A stretch of DNA of 64,000 nt from Bacteroidales bacterium (GCA_017962545.1 JAGCVD010000014.1:39726-103725), one strand, 5' to 3'. Positions 1 to 8,871 are shown, counted from the stretch's first letter. Program-made: numbers and translations. Notes: a model not told the origin generated them from the letters alone.

Positions 1-28
1 TAAGCATCCAGTCCTAGTCTTTAAAATG

Positions 29-36
29 CAAAGATA
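29..36 (-). promoter_or_regulatory. Possible -7 promoter box for a gene left of the window
   Basis: On the minus strand the sequence reads TATCTTTG, which fits the Bacteroidetes -7 consensus TAnnTTTG. No TTTG is seen at the expected distance upstream. The gene it would serve lies outside the window, so this is only a motif match. Confidence 0.35.
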
Positions 37-54
37 AGAAATTTATACTAAATA

Positions 55-83
55 GATATAAAATGGCATTATTTTGTTGCCAT
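55..83 (-). terminator. Weak terminator candidate after mltG
   Basis: A 6-bp stem (ATGGCA/TGCCAT at 63-68 and 78-83) is followed on the minus strand by TTTTATAT, 35 bases past the mltG stop codon. The stem is short and the call rests on position as much as on structure. Confidence 0.35.
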
Positions 84-117
84 GAATCTTACATTTTAAT
101 AAAATTTAGGATATGCG

Positions 118-1065
118 CTAGCGAATGCCTAGGCGATTTAGGGCAGAATGGAATGCTGCGGCATTGCGGTTGTGCTCAGCGATGGTAGTGGCGAATCGAT
201 GAGTGCCGTCCATCTGCTCGCTGGCACAGAAATACAGATAGTTGGTCTCCGGTGCGTTGAGCACAGCATTGACACTGGCGTCCGAGGGAAGACAGATGGG
301 GGCCGGCGGCAGACCAGTATGCCGGTAGGTGTTGAAGGGGCTCTCGGTGACAATATGCTTGTTCAATATTCTCCGCAAGGAGAAGTCACCGACAGCATAT
401 TTCACCGTCGGGTCGGCCTGCAAGGGCATTCCTTTCTCTAAACGGTTTAGGTATACGCTGGCAATCAGCGGCTTCTCAGGGTTGTTGTTGGTCTCTTCCT
501 CGACAATGGATGCAAGGATAATAAGGTCCTTAGGGTCCTTAATGTCTTTAAGGTCCTTTTTAGTCCAGAAGCGGTTATATTCCTTTTCCATGCGCTGCAT
601 GAACTTCTCAGGTGTGACGGTCCAGTAGAACTCGTAGGTGTTGGGGCGGATGAGATAGAAGCTGTCCAGGGTGATGTTGAAGTCATCGTGCATCAGTTGT
701 TTGTTAAGGAAATCGTTGAGTTGTTCTGGTGTGCGGAACTTGCCGATGGTGAGGCGGATAGGATCCTGCTGCCCGTTGCGGAGCTTGCGGACTAGGGTGA
801 GAGTTCGCATGTGGGGTTCGACGATATAGGAGCCCGGCCTCACACTCTGCTCAAGTTTCAGCAGGTGGGAAAAGAGGAGGAATGAGGGGTTGGTTCTTAC
901 GTCCTTTTGGTCAAGGAGGTTGCAGAGTAGGGAGAAGTCATCGGCTGGTAGGTCGATGCGTACGGGTACGCTGTTGGCGGTGCGCTGGTTGATGATATTG
1001 ATTGCTGCCCCGCCGATGGCGGCGATGATGAAAACGATGAGGATGATAATCTTCTTTTTCTTCAT
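118..1065 (-). CDS. mltG: Endolytic murein transglycosylase MltG (YceG-like)
   Basis: Predicted 315-residue inner-membrane lytic transglycosylase that cuts nascent peptidoglycan glycan strands and so limits their length. The start chosen is the ATG at 1065, giving a KKKK stretch followed by one membrane segment (about residues 6-26); an upstream extension would run into the preceding gene. The YceG signature is visible: ILASIVEEET, with the family's catalytic Glu, then LNRLEKGMPLQADPTVKYA and SPFNTYRHTGLPPAPI. The start overlaps the acetyltransferase stop as ATGA. Oddity: the helix before the catalytic motif is encoded by four 9-base repeats (523-558) giving KDLKDIKDPKDL, where relatives have non-repetitive sequence. 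Family assignment is firm; the effect of the repeat is unknown. Confidence 0.93.
   Translation of the reverse strand: MKKKKIIILIVFIIAAIGGAAINIINQRTANSVPVRIDLPADDFSLLCNLLDQKDVRTNPSFLLFSHLLKLEQSVRPGSYIVEPHMRTLTLVRKLRNGQQDPIRLTIGKFRTPEQLNDFLNKQLMHDDFNITLDSFYLIRPNTYEFYWTVTPEKFMQRMEKEYNRFWTKKDLKDIKDPKDLIILASIVEEETNNNPEKPLIASVYLNRLEKGMPLQADPTVKYAVGDFSLRRILNKHIVTESPFNTYRHTGLPPAPICLPSDASVNAVLNAPETNYLYFCASEQMDGTHRFATTIAEHNRNAAAFHSALNRLGIR
523..558. repeat. 9-bp tandem repeat inside mltG
   Basis: Four consecutive 9-mers: AAGGTCCTT, AGGGTCCTT, AATGTCTTT, AAGGTCCTT. They are read in frame on the minus strand as K-D-x triplets. The same 9-mer family forms the hairpin after glyA at 39610-39652, so the sequence resembles an intergenic repeat taken into a gene. 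Confidence 0.8.
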
Positions 1066-1439
1066 AGGATGAGTTGCATGCGTATGTTGTCGATATAGTG
1101 GCTGTCGTATTCGAGCCATTCTTTGAAGTGGCCGCATTGGGTGTAACCCGCCTTACGGAAGAGGGCGATACTGGCGGTGTTGATGGAGGCAATGTCGGCG
1201 TAGAGTGTGTGTAGGTGGTAGTTGTTGGTGGCTAGTTTTTGCAACTCTCGGAGCATGGCGAGGGCGTAGCCTTGGCGACGGTAGTCGGAAGTCACCATGA
1301 TGCCCACGGCAGCCCTCTTGTTCAATGGGTCGTAGTTATAGAGGTCGATGCAGCCATAGGGGAGGGCATAGAGCTTCAGGTTGCCTGACGACAGCGATGC
1401 CTCTTCCTCGGCGACCAGTGTTAACTTATCTTGCTCCAC
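1062..1439 (-). CDS. GNAT-family N-acetyltransferase, N-terminally short
   Basis: A 125-residue protein with the GNAT acetyl-CoA-binding core: the motif A loop RRQGYALAML, then ASINTASIALFRKAGYTQ, the usual end of the fold. The closest family pattern is the RimJ/RimL or diamine-acetyltransferase-like branch, whose members are normally about 160-180 residues; here roughly the first 50 residues (beta1 and the two substrate-binding helices) are missing. The start used is a GTG at 1437-1439 inside the recG 3' end (19-base overlap). The frame stays open further into recG, so a longer form is not excluded. It shares an ATGA overlap with mltG. Substrate unknown. Confidence 0.75.
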   Translation of the reverse strand: MEQDKLTLVAEEEASLSSGNLKLYALPYGCIDLYNYDPLNKRAAVGIMVTSDYRRQGYALAMLRELQKLATNNYHLHTLYADIASINTASIALFRKAGYTQCGHFKEWLEYDSHYIDNIRMQLIL

Positions 1440-3499
1440 ATCAGTTTGTTTTTGGATTGTTCGATGTGCTTTCTCAGCATGGGATGACTGACAAGGTTGG
1501 GGTCGTCATCAAGAATGTCGCGCACAAGGTTTCGTGTCGCCTGTACAATAGGTTCATCATCAACGATGGAGGCCAGTTTGAGGTCGAGGACGCCGCTCTG
1601 CTGTAGTCCCTGAAGGTCGCCCGGGCCGCGTAATCGCAGGTCGGCTTCGGCAATCTGGAAGCCATCGGTGGTGCTGCACATGGTGTGTATGCGTTCGCGC
1701 GAGGTGTTACTGAGTTGGTCCTTGGTCATCAGGATGCAGTAACTCTGCTCACTTCCACGCCCCACGCGGCCGCGCAACTGGTGCAGTTGGCTGAGACCGA
1801 AGCGCTCGGCGTTCTCGATGACCATGACAGTGGCATTGGGCACGTCGACGCCCACTTCGATGACGGTGGTGCTGACCATGATGTGTGTCTTTCCCTGCTT
1901 GAAGCGCTCCATTTCAAAGGCTTTCTCTTCGGGGGTGAGTTGGCCGTGCATCATGCTCACCTGATATTGTGGCCGTGGAAAGTAGTTTTGCACCATCTCG
2001 AGGCCGTCCTCGAGGTCCTTAAGGTCGAGTTTTTCACTTTCGTGGATGAGAGGGTAGACGAAGTAGACTTGGCGGCCAGCGTCGATCTGCTGCTTCAAGA
2101 AGTGGAACACCAGTGGTCGGCGGGGTTCGGTGCGATGGTAGGTGCGTACGGGCGTGCGTCCAGGGGGCATCTCGTCGATGATGGAGCAGTCGAGGTCGCC
2201 GTAGAGGGTCATTGCCAGGGTGCGCGGGATGGGGGTGGCGGTCATCACGAGGATGTGCGGCATGCCTTTGTCCCACAGTTTGGCGCGCTGTTCGACACCG
2301 AAACGATGTTGCTCGTCGATGACCACAAGGCCCAGGCGGTGGAACACCACATCATCCTCGATGAGGGCGTGGGTGCCTATGACAAGTTGCGTCTCGCCGC
2401 TAGCGATGCGTTGTTTTGTCTTTTTCTTGTCGGCAGCTTTTATGCTGCCAATGAGCAACTCGACTTTGATGTTAAGACCGTCGAGCAGGCGCAGGAAGGT
2501 GTAGTAGTGTTGTGTGGCAAGGATTTCGGTGGGTGCCATAAGGCAAGCTTGGCAGCCGTTGTCGAGGGCCAGCAGCATGCTCATGAGGGCCACGAGGGTT
2601 TTGCCGCTTCCCACGTCGCCTTGTAGCAGGCGGTTCATCTGGCGTCCGCTGCGTAGGTCTTCGCGAATCTCGCGGATGACACGCTTTTGTGCTCCTGTCA
2701 AAGGGAAAGGTATCTTTTCGCGATAGAAACGGTTGAAATGGTCGCCTACAGTGCTGAAGATGATGCCGTGTGAGCGGTTGCTGCGGGTGTAGTGGGCATA
2801 TTGGTAGTCGAGTTGGAGGAAGAAGAGTTCTTCGAATTTGAGGCGTGTCTGTGCCGCGTCGAGTTGTGTCGGGCTTTCTGGATAATGGATAGCTTTCAAG
2901 GCATCGAGGCGGGGCATGAGGTGGAATCTCTCGAGTACTTCGGGAGGCAGGGTTTCCTCGACGCCGGCGATGCAGCCACATAGGGTTTCGGTAATCCGTG
3001 CTAGGGTACGGGTACCAAGGCTGTGCTGCTTCATTTTGTCGGTGGTGGTATAAACTGGCAGATAAGGTTGGTGGTTGTCGTCGCCAGCGGTGTCCGTCTC
3101 CAGCTCGGGATGCGTCATCTGCCATTGCCCATTGTAGAGGGTGGGCTTACCCATGATGGTGTATTTGACGCCGGGTTTCAGTTTGTTGCGCACCCACTTG
3201 GTGCCAGCGAACCAGACGAGTTGCAGGCTGCCAGTGCCGTCGCTGAAATCCACTGTCAATCGTTCCCGATGGGGACCCGTGCTGACGACGGTCATGTTGC
3301 TCACGGTGCCTTGCAGCACCACCAAAGGATTTTCTTCACTGAGTGTTGCCACCGTGGCTGTCTTGGAACGGTCGATATGGCGGAAAGGGAAGTATTCCAG
3401 CAAATCCATTGGGGTACGTACACCCAACTCCGAGGCCAACACTTTGGCTCGGGAGGGTCCTACACCTTTCAGGTAGACTATGTCGTCATAGGGTTGCAT
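1421..3499 (-). CDS. recG: ATP-dependent DNA helicase RecG
   Basis: A 692-residue superfamily 2 helicase that regresses stalled replication forks and branch-migrates recombination intermediates. Visible parts: an N-terminal wedge/OB region starting with a helix-hairpin-helix-like VYLKGVGPSRA; Walker A QGDVGSGKTLVA; DEQH box; MTATPIPRTLAMT (motif III); and the motif V-VI block VIEVGVDVPNA ... QLRGRVGRG. Length fits the family (about 680-700). I chose the ATG at 3499 because an open stretch upstream overlaps coaD in another frame and has no RecG character. The gene begins 4 bases after the coaD stop. Confidence 0.96.
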   Translation of the reverse strand: MQPYDDIVYLKGVGPSRAKVLASELGVRTPMDLLEYFPFRHIDRSKTATVATLSEENPLVVLQGTVSNMTVVSTGPHRERLTVDFSDGTGSLQLVWFAGTKWVRNKLKPGVKYTIMGKPTLYNGQWQMTHPELETDTAGDDNHQPYLPVYTTTDKMKQHSLGTRTLARITETLCGCIAGVEETLPPEVLERFHLMPRLDALKAIHYPESPTQLDAAQTRLKFEELFFLQLDYQYAHYTRSNRSHGIIFSTVGDHFNRFYREKIPFPLTGAQKRVIREIREDLRSGRQMNRLLQGDVGSGKTLVALMSMLLALDNGCQACLMAPTEILATQHYYTFLRLLDGLNIKVELLIGSIKAADKKKTKQRIASGETQLVIGTHALIEDDVVFHRLGLVVIDEQHRFGVEQRAKLWDKGMPHILVMTATPIPRTLAMTLYGDLDCSIIDEMPPGRTPVRTYHRTEPRRPLVFHFLKQQIDAGRQVYFVYPLIHESEKLDLKDLEDGLEMVQNYFPRPQYQVSMMHGQLTPEEKAFEMERFKQGKTHIMVSTTVIEVGVDVPNATVMVIENAERFGLSQLHQLRGRVGRGSEQSYCILMTKDQLSNTSRERIHTMCSTTDGFQIAEADLRLRGPGDLQGLQQSGVLDLKLASIVDDEPIVQATRNLVRDILDDDPNLVSHPMLRKHIEQSKNKLMWSKIS

Positions 3500-3503
3500 T
3501 GCT

Positions 3504-3977
3504 TCAATGCTTGTTGGTCTGGTCGCTTGAGTGGGACAGGCGCTCGCGTTCCAGGGTGCTGCTGATGTTGACATGGTCGGCGTCGGCCATGACGAGGAGT
3601 GTTTCGATGGAAGGGTCTTGGGCCCGGTTGACACTAGCCACAAGTTGTTCGTATTCGAAGTCGGCCGAGGTACGTATTCCTCGTACAATACATTGTGCTC
3701 CCAGTTGGTGACAGAGGTCGACAGTCATTCCGTCGTAGGAGGTTACCTCGACCTGTGGTAGGTCGGCGAGCATATGGCGTATGCGCTCCATGCGTTCATC
3801 GACGCTGAACATACCGCCAAAGGCGCCGTTCGCTCCACCGCGGTCGCATTCAGCTTTCTTGCTGTTAATGCCCACGGCGACTATCAGTTTGTCGAACAAG
3901 GGTGCCACACGTCGCACGACGGCTTCGTGGCCTGTGGTGAAAGGATCGAATGAACCTGGGAATAGTGCAGTAGCCAT
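3504..3977 (-). CDS. coaD: Phosphopantetheine adenylyltransferase (CoaD)
   Basis: A 157-residue cytoplasmic enzyme for the penultimate step of coenzyme A synthesis (ATP + 4'-phosphopantetheine to dephospho-CoA + PPi). The nucleotidyltransferase signature GSFDPFTTGH is intact at residues 8-17 and IVRGIRTSADFEYE is typical. Two departures are visible: about 14 extra residues (ECDRGGANGAFGGM) where relatives have a short loop before the VDER helix, and a C-terminus in which the usual SSTIVREL pattern appears as SSTLERERL followed by an unrelated polar tail. It could be a divergent but functional copy. It lies between the barrel gene (12-base gap) and recG. Confidence 0.9.
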   Translation of the reverse strand: MATALFPGSFDPFTTGHEAVVRRVAPLFDKLIVAVGINSKKAECDRGGANGAFGGMFSVDERMERIRHMLADLPQVEVTSYDGMTVDLCHQLGAQCIVRGIRTSADFEYEQLVASVNRAQDPSIETLLVMADADHVNISSTLERERLSHSSDQTNKH

Positions 3978-3989
3978 AGTCTTTAGCCA

Positions 3990-4649
3990 TTAGAATTGCC
4001 AGATGAGACGGAATGTGATAGCCTGGTTGTAGCAGTTGCGGGTATGTGTCTTGTAGCGAGCGTCTCCGTTGGCGTCGGTGCCGTTATAGGAATAGAATGT
4101 CCAGTCGCGTTTGATGGCCAGTAGCGAGTGTTGCCAGCGTATGTTGAGCTGCAGTCCACGCCATACGGTGAAGCGCATGTCGGCGATGGCGCACAGGTCG
4201 TCACGCAGGAAGGTCATGTCGGTGGTATCCGGGATGAAGTAGTTGGGGTTGAACCTGATGGTGCCATGTGGCTGCTGTACGAGACGTCCATAGGAGAGGC
4301 CAGCCCCGAAAAGCATACCGCCGTAGGGGTCTTGGAAGTGCAGCAATACAGGAATGTCGACGTAGTTGAGCGTTAGGTTGATATTGTAGAGGTTCTGTTG
4401 GTCGTAACTGTTGTTGTAGGTGCCACGTTGGCTGAAGAGTGCCTCGATGCTGAGCCCCCAGCGGTAGTTGTCGGTGAGGGTTGTCAGTGCACCCACGCCA
4501 CCCGAGAAGCCAGCGTGGCGAAAGCCTTTGAGTTCATCGCCCTCAATCTGCGAGAGGGCGATACCCGAGGTGAGGTAGGCATGGATTCGTTGTGCATGCG
4601 TAGTCGGCGGCATGAGCGCGAGTAACAGTAGGAGGGGAAGTCGTTTCAT
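3990..4649 (-). CDS. Outer-membrane beta-barrel protein, PorT-like family
   Basis: 219 residues with a clear signal peptide (MKRLPLLLLLALMPPTTHAQ) and then alternating amphipathic strands, ending in Trp-Gln-Phe as outer-membrane barrels do. Segments such as TSGIALSQIEGDE, LNYVDIPVLLHF and FGAGLSYGRL match the PorT-like/OMP_b-brl_2 pattern of Bacteroidetes. Members include type IX secretion and gliding accessory proteins, but many have no known role, so I do not call it PorT. The gene shares an ATGA overlap with the upstream glycosyltransferase. Confidence 0.78.
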   Translation of the reverse strand: MKRLPLLLLLALMPPTTHAQRIHAYLTSGIALSQIEGDELKGFRHAGFSGGVGALTTLTDNYRWGLSIEALFSQRGTYNNSYDQQNLYNINLTLNYVDIPVLLHFQDPYGGMLFGAGLSYGRLVQQPHGTIRFNPNYFIPDTTDMTFLRDDLCAIADMRFTVWRGLQLNIRWQHSLLAIKRDWTFYSYNGTDANGDARYKTHTRNCYNQAITFRLIWQF

Positions 4650-6544
4650 ATCTTGTTCCAGTTTCTTAATAGTATAGTCCAGTCGGTAATGGTACGATAG
4701 TGGCGCATGTATCTCAGCATAAGGCGCTCTTGCATCTCTTTAGATGTGTTGTGTATGATGTCGGCAGGGGAGAAGACACCTTGGCGACCAGTGTGACCTA
4801 CCCATGTCAGGCGTCCGAAGAGCACGTGGAGGCAGTCGCCATAGTAAGTTGCCTTGTGTTGTTGGAACCAAAAGAGGATAGGAGAGAGGAGAAGTAATAA
4901 TAGAGAGGTGCCGATGTCGAATAGACGTTTGCTGCGCCGTGCTGTATCGGTGCTGATGGTGTTGAGGTCGGTGAGATACAATTCGTCGGGCGAGAGTATG
5001 CTCTCGCTGCCGATGATGTAGTCGCTTTCCTTAGGGGCTATCTTGTAGTCTACACTGGTAGTCTTCAACTCGGCCATGAGGCCTATGATGTGCTGTAAGG
5101 TGAGGTCTTTGCCGCAAAAGATGACCTCCTCGGCATGTTCTATGCGTATCAAGTCCTGCAGATGGCGTGCGCTGCTGTCGGTAGTGGTTATTAACTTTAC
5201 GGAAGGCATATTCATGCTGGCATAGAGTTGTATTATCCGAGAGGTCTCCTCTTCGCTGCCTACTATCAGTGTGCTCCCGCGTCTGTGCGCACGCAGCGCG
5301 TAACCATCAACTTTGCATAGGCTCAGCAGGAGGCGTATAAGCAGAGTGCCTGCCAGCGTCCATAATGAGCCCATCAGTAGCAACATTCGCGAATAGCGCT
5401 GACTCTCATCGAGTAGTGAATAAAATGCCAGCAGCATGAGTAACCCTATACCCATCCCTTTGACGATACGACCCACTTTTACAGGACGGTCGTAGCCACC
5501 TTGTAGCCAGCTGCAGCAAATAAGAACAATGATATAGATGGGTACGATGAATGTGATGTATTCTGGTGGATAGTAGTTGCTACTCACACCTTTAACGTTC
5601 TCCCACAACCCTTTGAGCAGGACAAACCCGCCGTAGGCTAAGGCGAAGTCGAGCAGCGGTACCGCCAGCTGTGCTGCGATGCGCCGCAATCCTGCAATGC
5701 CGGCACGCAGCCAGATGGCTGTCTGCAGCAATAGGTTGAACAGGCGTGCGTTGTGTCCCGTGAAGTATTTCTTCACGAAGATGGACATAGCGTTGTAGAA
5801 AGTGTAGACGTAGTTTAGCGAGCCTTTGCGGGTGCTCTCGCCTTTATAGTGTATGATGCGTGTTTCGGGCAGGTAGTAGTTTTTATAGCCCGCCAAGTGT
5901 ATGCGCCACGAGTAGTCGATGTCTTCGCCATACATGAAGTAATTCTCGTCGAGGCCTCCGATTTTGTCATAGACCTCGCGGCGTATCATCATGAAAGCCC
6001 CCGGCATAATCTCTATCTCGTTGGTGTTGTCTTCGCCGAGGTGCCCCATATAGTAGGCTGCAAAGCGGCGTGAGTGGGGAAACAGGCGTGTCAATCCCAC
6101 AATTTTATAGAATGACGCCATGGGCGTCGGGAAACCGCGTTTACTCTCACGCAGGTAGTTCCCTTTGCCGTCAACCATCTTTACCGTGACTCCGCCGCAG
6201 TCGGGGTGCGTCAGCATGAAGTCGACGCAGCGCACAAAGGTGTCTCGTTCCACCACAGTGTCTGGGTTGAGTAGCAGCAGAGCCTCGCCCTTACATAGGG
6301 CAAGGCTCTGGTTATTGGCGCGGGCGAAACCAACGTTGTCGTGATTCTCAATGACCTGTACTGATGGAAAGTCATGCTTCACCATGGTCACCGAACCATC
6401 GACCGAGTCGTTGTCAACCACCCATACATCCAGTTCGAGTTCTGAGCCATCGGCCAACTTTCGTTCAGTGGCAAAGACCGATGACAGGCACTGCTTCAGA
6501 AAGTACTTGACATTGTAGTTGACTATGACTATCGAGAGTGTCAT
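4646..6544 (-). CDS. Family 2 glycosyltransferase fused to a membrane and sugar-transferase-like module
   Basis: 632 residues. Residues 1-270 form a GT2 domain of the WbbL/rhamnosyltransferase kind: SIVIVNYNVKYFLKQCL, the nucleotide-sugar Asp in LLNPDTVVE, the acceptor-side FMYGEDIDYSWR. Then come several hydrophobic segments (about 275-420), a Rossmann-like CoA_binding_3-type stretch (STLIVGSEEETSRIIQ) and a tail with SKRLFDIGTSLLLLLLSPIL, which resembles the membrane anchor of initiating sugar transferases but lacks the rest of their catalytic domain. It is likely membrane bound and acts in surface glycan assembly; sugar and acceptor unknown. It starts 2 bases after the topA stop. Confidence 0.87.
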   Translation of the reverse strand: MTLSIVIVNYNVKYFLKQCLSSVFATERKLADGSELELDVWVVDNDSVDGSVTMVKHDFPSVQVIENHDNVGFARANNQSLALCKGEALLLLNPDTVVERDTFVRCVDFMLTHPDCGGVTVKMVDGKGNYLRESKRGFPTPMASFYKIVGLTRLFPHSRRFAAYYMGHLGEDNTNEIEIMPGAFMMIRREVYDKIGGLDENYFMYGEDIDYSWRIHLAGYKNYYLPETRIIHYKGESTRKGSLNYVYTFYNAMSIFVKKYFTGHNARLFNLLLQTAIWLRAGIAGLRRIAAQLAVPLLDFALAYGGFVLLKGLWENVKGVSSNYYPPEYITFIVPIYIIVLICCSWLQGGYDRPVKVGRIVKGMGIGLLMLLAFYSLLDESQRYSRMLLLMGSLWTLAGTLLIRLLLSLCKVDGYALRAHRRGSTLIVGSEEETSRIIQLYASMNMPSVKLITTTDSSARHLQDLIRIEHAEEVIFCGKDLTLQHIIGLMAELKTTSVDYKIAPKESDYIIGSESILSPDELYLTDLNTISTDTARRSKRLFDIGTSLLLLLLSPILFWFQQHKATYYGDCLHVLFGRLTWVGHTGRQGVFSPADIIHNTSKEMQERLMLRYMRHYRTITDWTILLRNWNKI

Positions 6545-6546
6545 CT

Positions 6547-8871
6547 TTATTTCTTACGGCTCTTTTTCTTTTGTGCCTTGTTGATGATTTCCATGGCCTG
6601 TGGCAGGGTGAGCTGCAGGGGGTCGATGTCCTTGGCCAGACGGTAGTTCTCGCCACGATAGGTGAGGTAGGGGCCGAAGCGACCAATGTTGCTCACCACG
6701 GCATCGCTTTCCTCAACGCCTATCTCATGGGGGAAGTCTTTCTTCAAGGCTTCTTTCTTCATCTCGGCTTCGCGTTTTTTGACGACTATCTCGATGGCAC
6801 GCTCGAGGTCGACCTCATAGGGGTCATCGTTCTTGCCCAGCGAGTAGAATTTGCCGTTGTGGCGGACATAGGGACCAAATTTTCCGATGCTGACGATGAC
6901 CTCTTTGTCCTCGAACATGCCCAGCGAGCGTGGCAGGTTGAAGAGGTCAAGAGCCTCTTCCAACGTGATGTTCTCGATGCTCTGTCCTTTCTTCATGCTG
7001 GCGAACATGGGCTTTTCGTCGGTGTTGGTCTCGCCAATCTGCACCAAGGTGCCGTAGCGGCCTATCTTGGCATAGACGTTTTTGCCGCTCTTGGGGTCGA
7101 CGCCCAGCAGGCGGTTGCCGGTGGTGCGGTTGGCCGACTGCTGTGTCTGGCGTATGTTTTTGTGGAACGGCACGTAGAAGTTGTCAATGACCTTGCGCCA
7201 TTCTTTTTTGCCATCGGCAATATCGTCGAAATCTTTCTCCACGGTAGCCGTGAAGTTGTAATCCATAATCTCACGGAAATGCTCCATCAGGAAGTTGTTG
7301 ACGACGCATCCGATGTCGGTCGGGAAGAGTTTGCCTTTCTCGGCATAGCCCTTCTCTGTGCGCTCTGTGCGTTTCACCGTGGAGCCTTTCAGGGTCAGCA
7401 CTGTGCAATGACGCTCCTCGGCTTCGCGGTCTTCCTTCATGATGTATTCGCGTTTGAGGATGGTGCTGATGGTAGGAGCGTAGGTCGAAGGACGGCCGAT
7501 GCCGAGGTCTTCGAGTTTTTTCACCAGGCTGGCCTCAGTGTAACGCGGAGGATGCTGCGTGTAGTGCTCGGCGGCCTCGCAGGTGTCCATGGTCATGCGT
7601 GTGCCTTCGGGGAGTTTGGGTAGCATGTGTGTGGTCTCCTCGTCGTGGTCGTCGTCGGTGCTCTCCATATATACTTTCAGGAAGCCGTCGAACTTCACCT
7701 GCTCGCCCGAGCAGCCGAAAGTCTCTTTGTGGTCGCTGATGGCTATCTCGATTTCTGTCTTTTCCAGTTCGGCGTCGGCCATTTGGCTGGCGATGGTGCG
7801 CTTCCAGATAAGTTCATACAGACGGCGCTGAGCGCTTTCGGCGTTGATGGTCTGAGCCTCCATGTTGGTCGGACGTATGGCTTCGTGGGCCTCTTGCGCA
7901 CCCTTGGTCTTGGTCTGGTAGCGGCGGGTCTTCAGGTATTCGTCGCCATAGAGCGAGGTGATTTCTTTCTTGGCCATACCCAGCGCCAGGTCGCTCAGGT
8001 TCACGCTGTCGGTACGCATGTAGGTGATGTATCCGCTCTCGTACAGTTGCTGGGCCACCTGCATGGTGCGTGCCACGCTGAAGCCCAGTTTGCGGCTGGC
8101 CTCTTGCTGCAGAGTGCTCGTCGTGAACGGCGGTGCAGGCATACGGCGTGCGGGCTTGGTTTCAATCTTGCTGATTTTGAAGCTGGCGCCCACGAGGCTT
8201 TTCAAGAATGCTTCCGCCTCGTCTGCTGTGGCATAGTGGCGGCTCAGCTCGGCAGAGAGCATCTTGGTGCTGTCGACGGGATGGAACTGTGCGGTTACAC
8301 GGAAGTAGGGCTTGCTCTCGAATGCCTTGATGTCCTCCTCGCGCTCCACGATAAGGCGCACGGCCACGCTCTGTACGCGGCCAGCACTCAGCGCCGGTTT
8401 GATCTTGCTCCACAGGATGGGGCTGATTTCATAGCCCACCAAACGGTCCAGCACGCGGCGGGCCTGCTGTGCATCGACCAGGTTCATGTCAATCTGGCGA
8501 GGATTCTCGATAGCATGCAGGATGGCTGTCTTGGTAATCTCGTTGAAGACAATGCGCTGTGTTGTCTTAGGGTTCAGCTTCAGGGTTTCCTGCAGATGCC
8601 ATGCGATGGCTTCTCCTTCGCGGTCTTCATCGGATGCCAGCCACACCTTGTCGGCGCTGCTGACGGCTTTCTTCAGCTCGCTGACCAGGGATTTTTTGTC
8701 ATCGCTGATTTGATACTGGGGCTCATAATTGCCCTCCACGTCGATGCTCATCTCCTTTTTGGCCAGGTCGCGGATATGGCCGTAGCTCGACTTCACGGTG
8801 TAGTCCTTGCCGAGAAATTTCTCGATGGTTTTCGCCTTGGCAGGCGACTCAACAATAACCAGATTCTTCAT
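6547..8871 (-). CDS. topA: DNA topoisomerase I (type IA)
   Basis: 774-residue enzyme that relaxes negative supercoils by single-strand passage. The N-terminal TOPRIM domain shows VIVESPAKAKTIEKFL and SDEDREGEAIAWHL (acidic metal-binding residues). The active-site tyrosine lies in YITYMRTDSVNLS and is Tyr284 by my count. The C-terminus holds repeats of the Toprim_C_rpt kind (FGPYVRHNGKFYSLG; FGPYLTYRGENYRL) and no Cys4 zinc ribbons, a usual state for this phylum. The start ATG at 8871 gives the standard MKNLVIVESPAKAK. It is the first gene of a seven-gene minus-strand run. Confidence 0.97.
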   Translation of the reverse strand: MKNLVIVESPAKAKTIEKFLGKDYTVKSSYGHIRDLAKKEMSIDVEGNYEPQYQISDDKKSLVSELKKAVSSADKVWLASDEDREGEAIAWHLQETLKLNPKTTQRIVFNEITKTAILHAIENPRQIDMNLVDAQQARRVLDRLVGYEISPILWSKIKPALSAGRVQSVAVRLIVEREEDIKAFESKPYFRVTAQFHPVDSTKMLSAELSRHYATADEAEAFLKSLVGASFKISKIETKPARRMPAPPFTTSTLQQEASRKLGFSVARTMQVAQQLYESGYITYMRTDSVNLSDLALGMAKKEITSLYGDEYLKTRRYQTKTKGAQEAHEAIRPTNMEAQTINAESAQRRLYELIWKRTIASQMADAELEKTEIEIAISDHKETFGCSGEQVKFDGFLKVYMESTDDDHDEETTHMLPKLPEGTRMTMDTCEAAEHYTQHPPRYTEASLVKKLEDLGIGRPSTYAPTISTILKREYIMKEDREAEERHCTVLTLKGSTVKRTERTEKGYAEKGKLFPTDIGCVVNNFLMEHFREIMDYNFTATVEKDFDDIADGKKEWRKVIDNFYVPFHKNIRQTQQSANRTTGNRLLGVDPKSGKNVYAKIGRYGTLVQIGETNTDEKPMFASMKKGQSIENITLEEALDLFNLPRSLGMFEDKEVIVSIGKFGPYVRHNGKFYSLGKNDDPYEVDLERAIEIVVKKREAEMKKEALKKDFPHEIGVEESDAVVSNIGRFGPYLTYRGENYRLAKDIDPLQLTLPQAMEIINKAQKKKSRKK

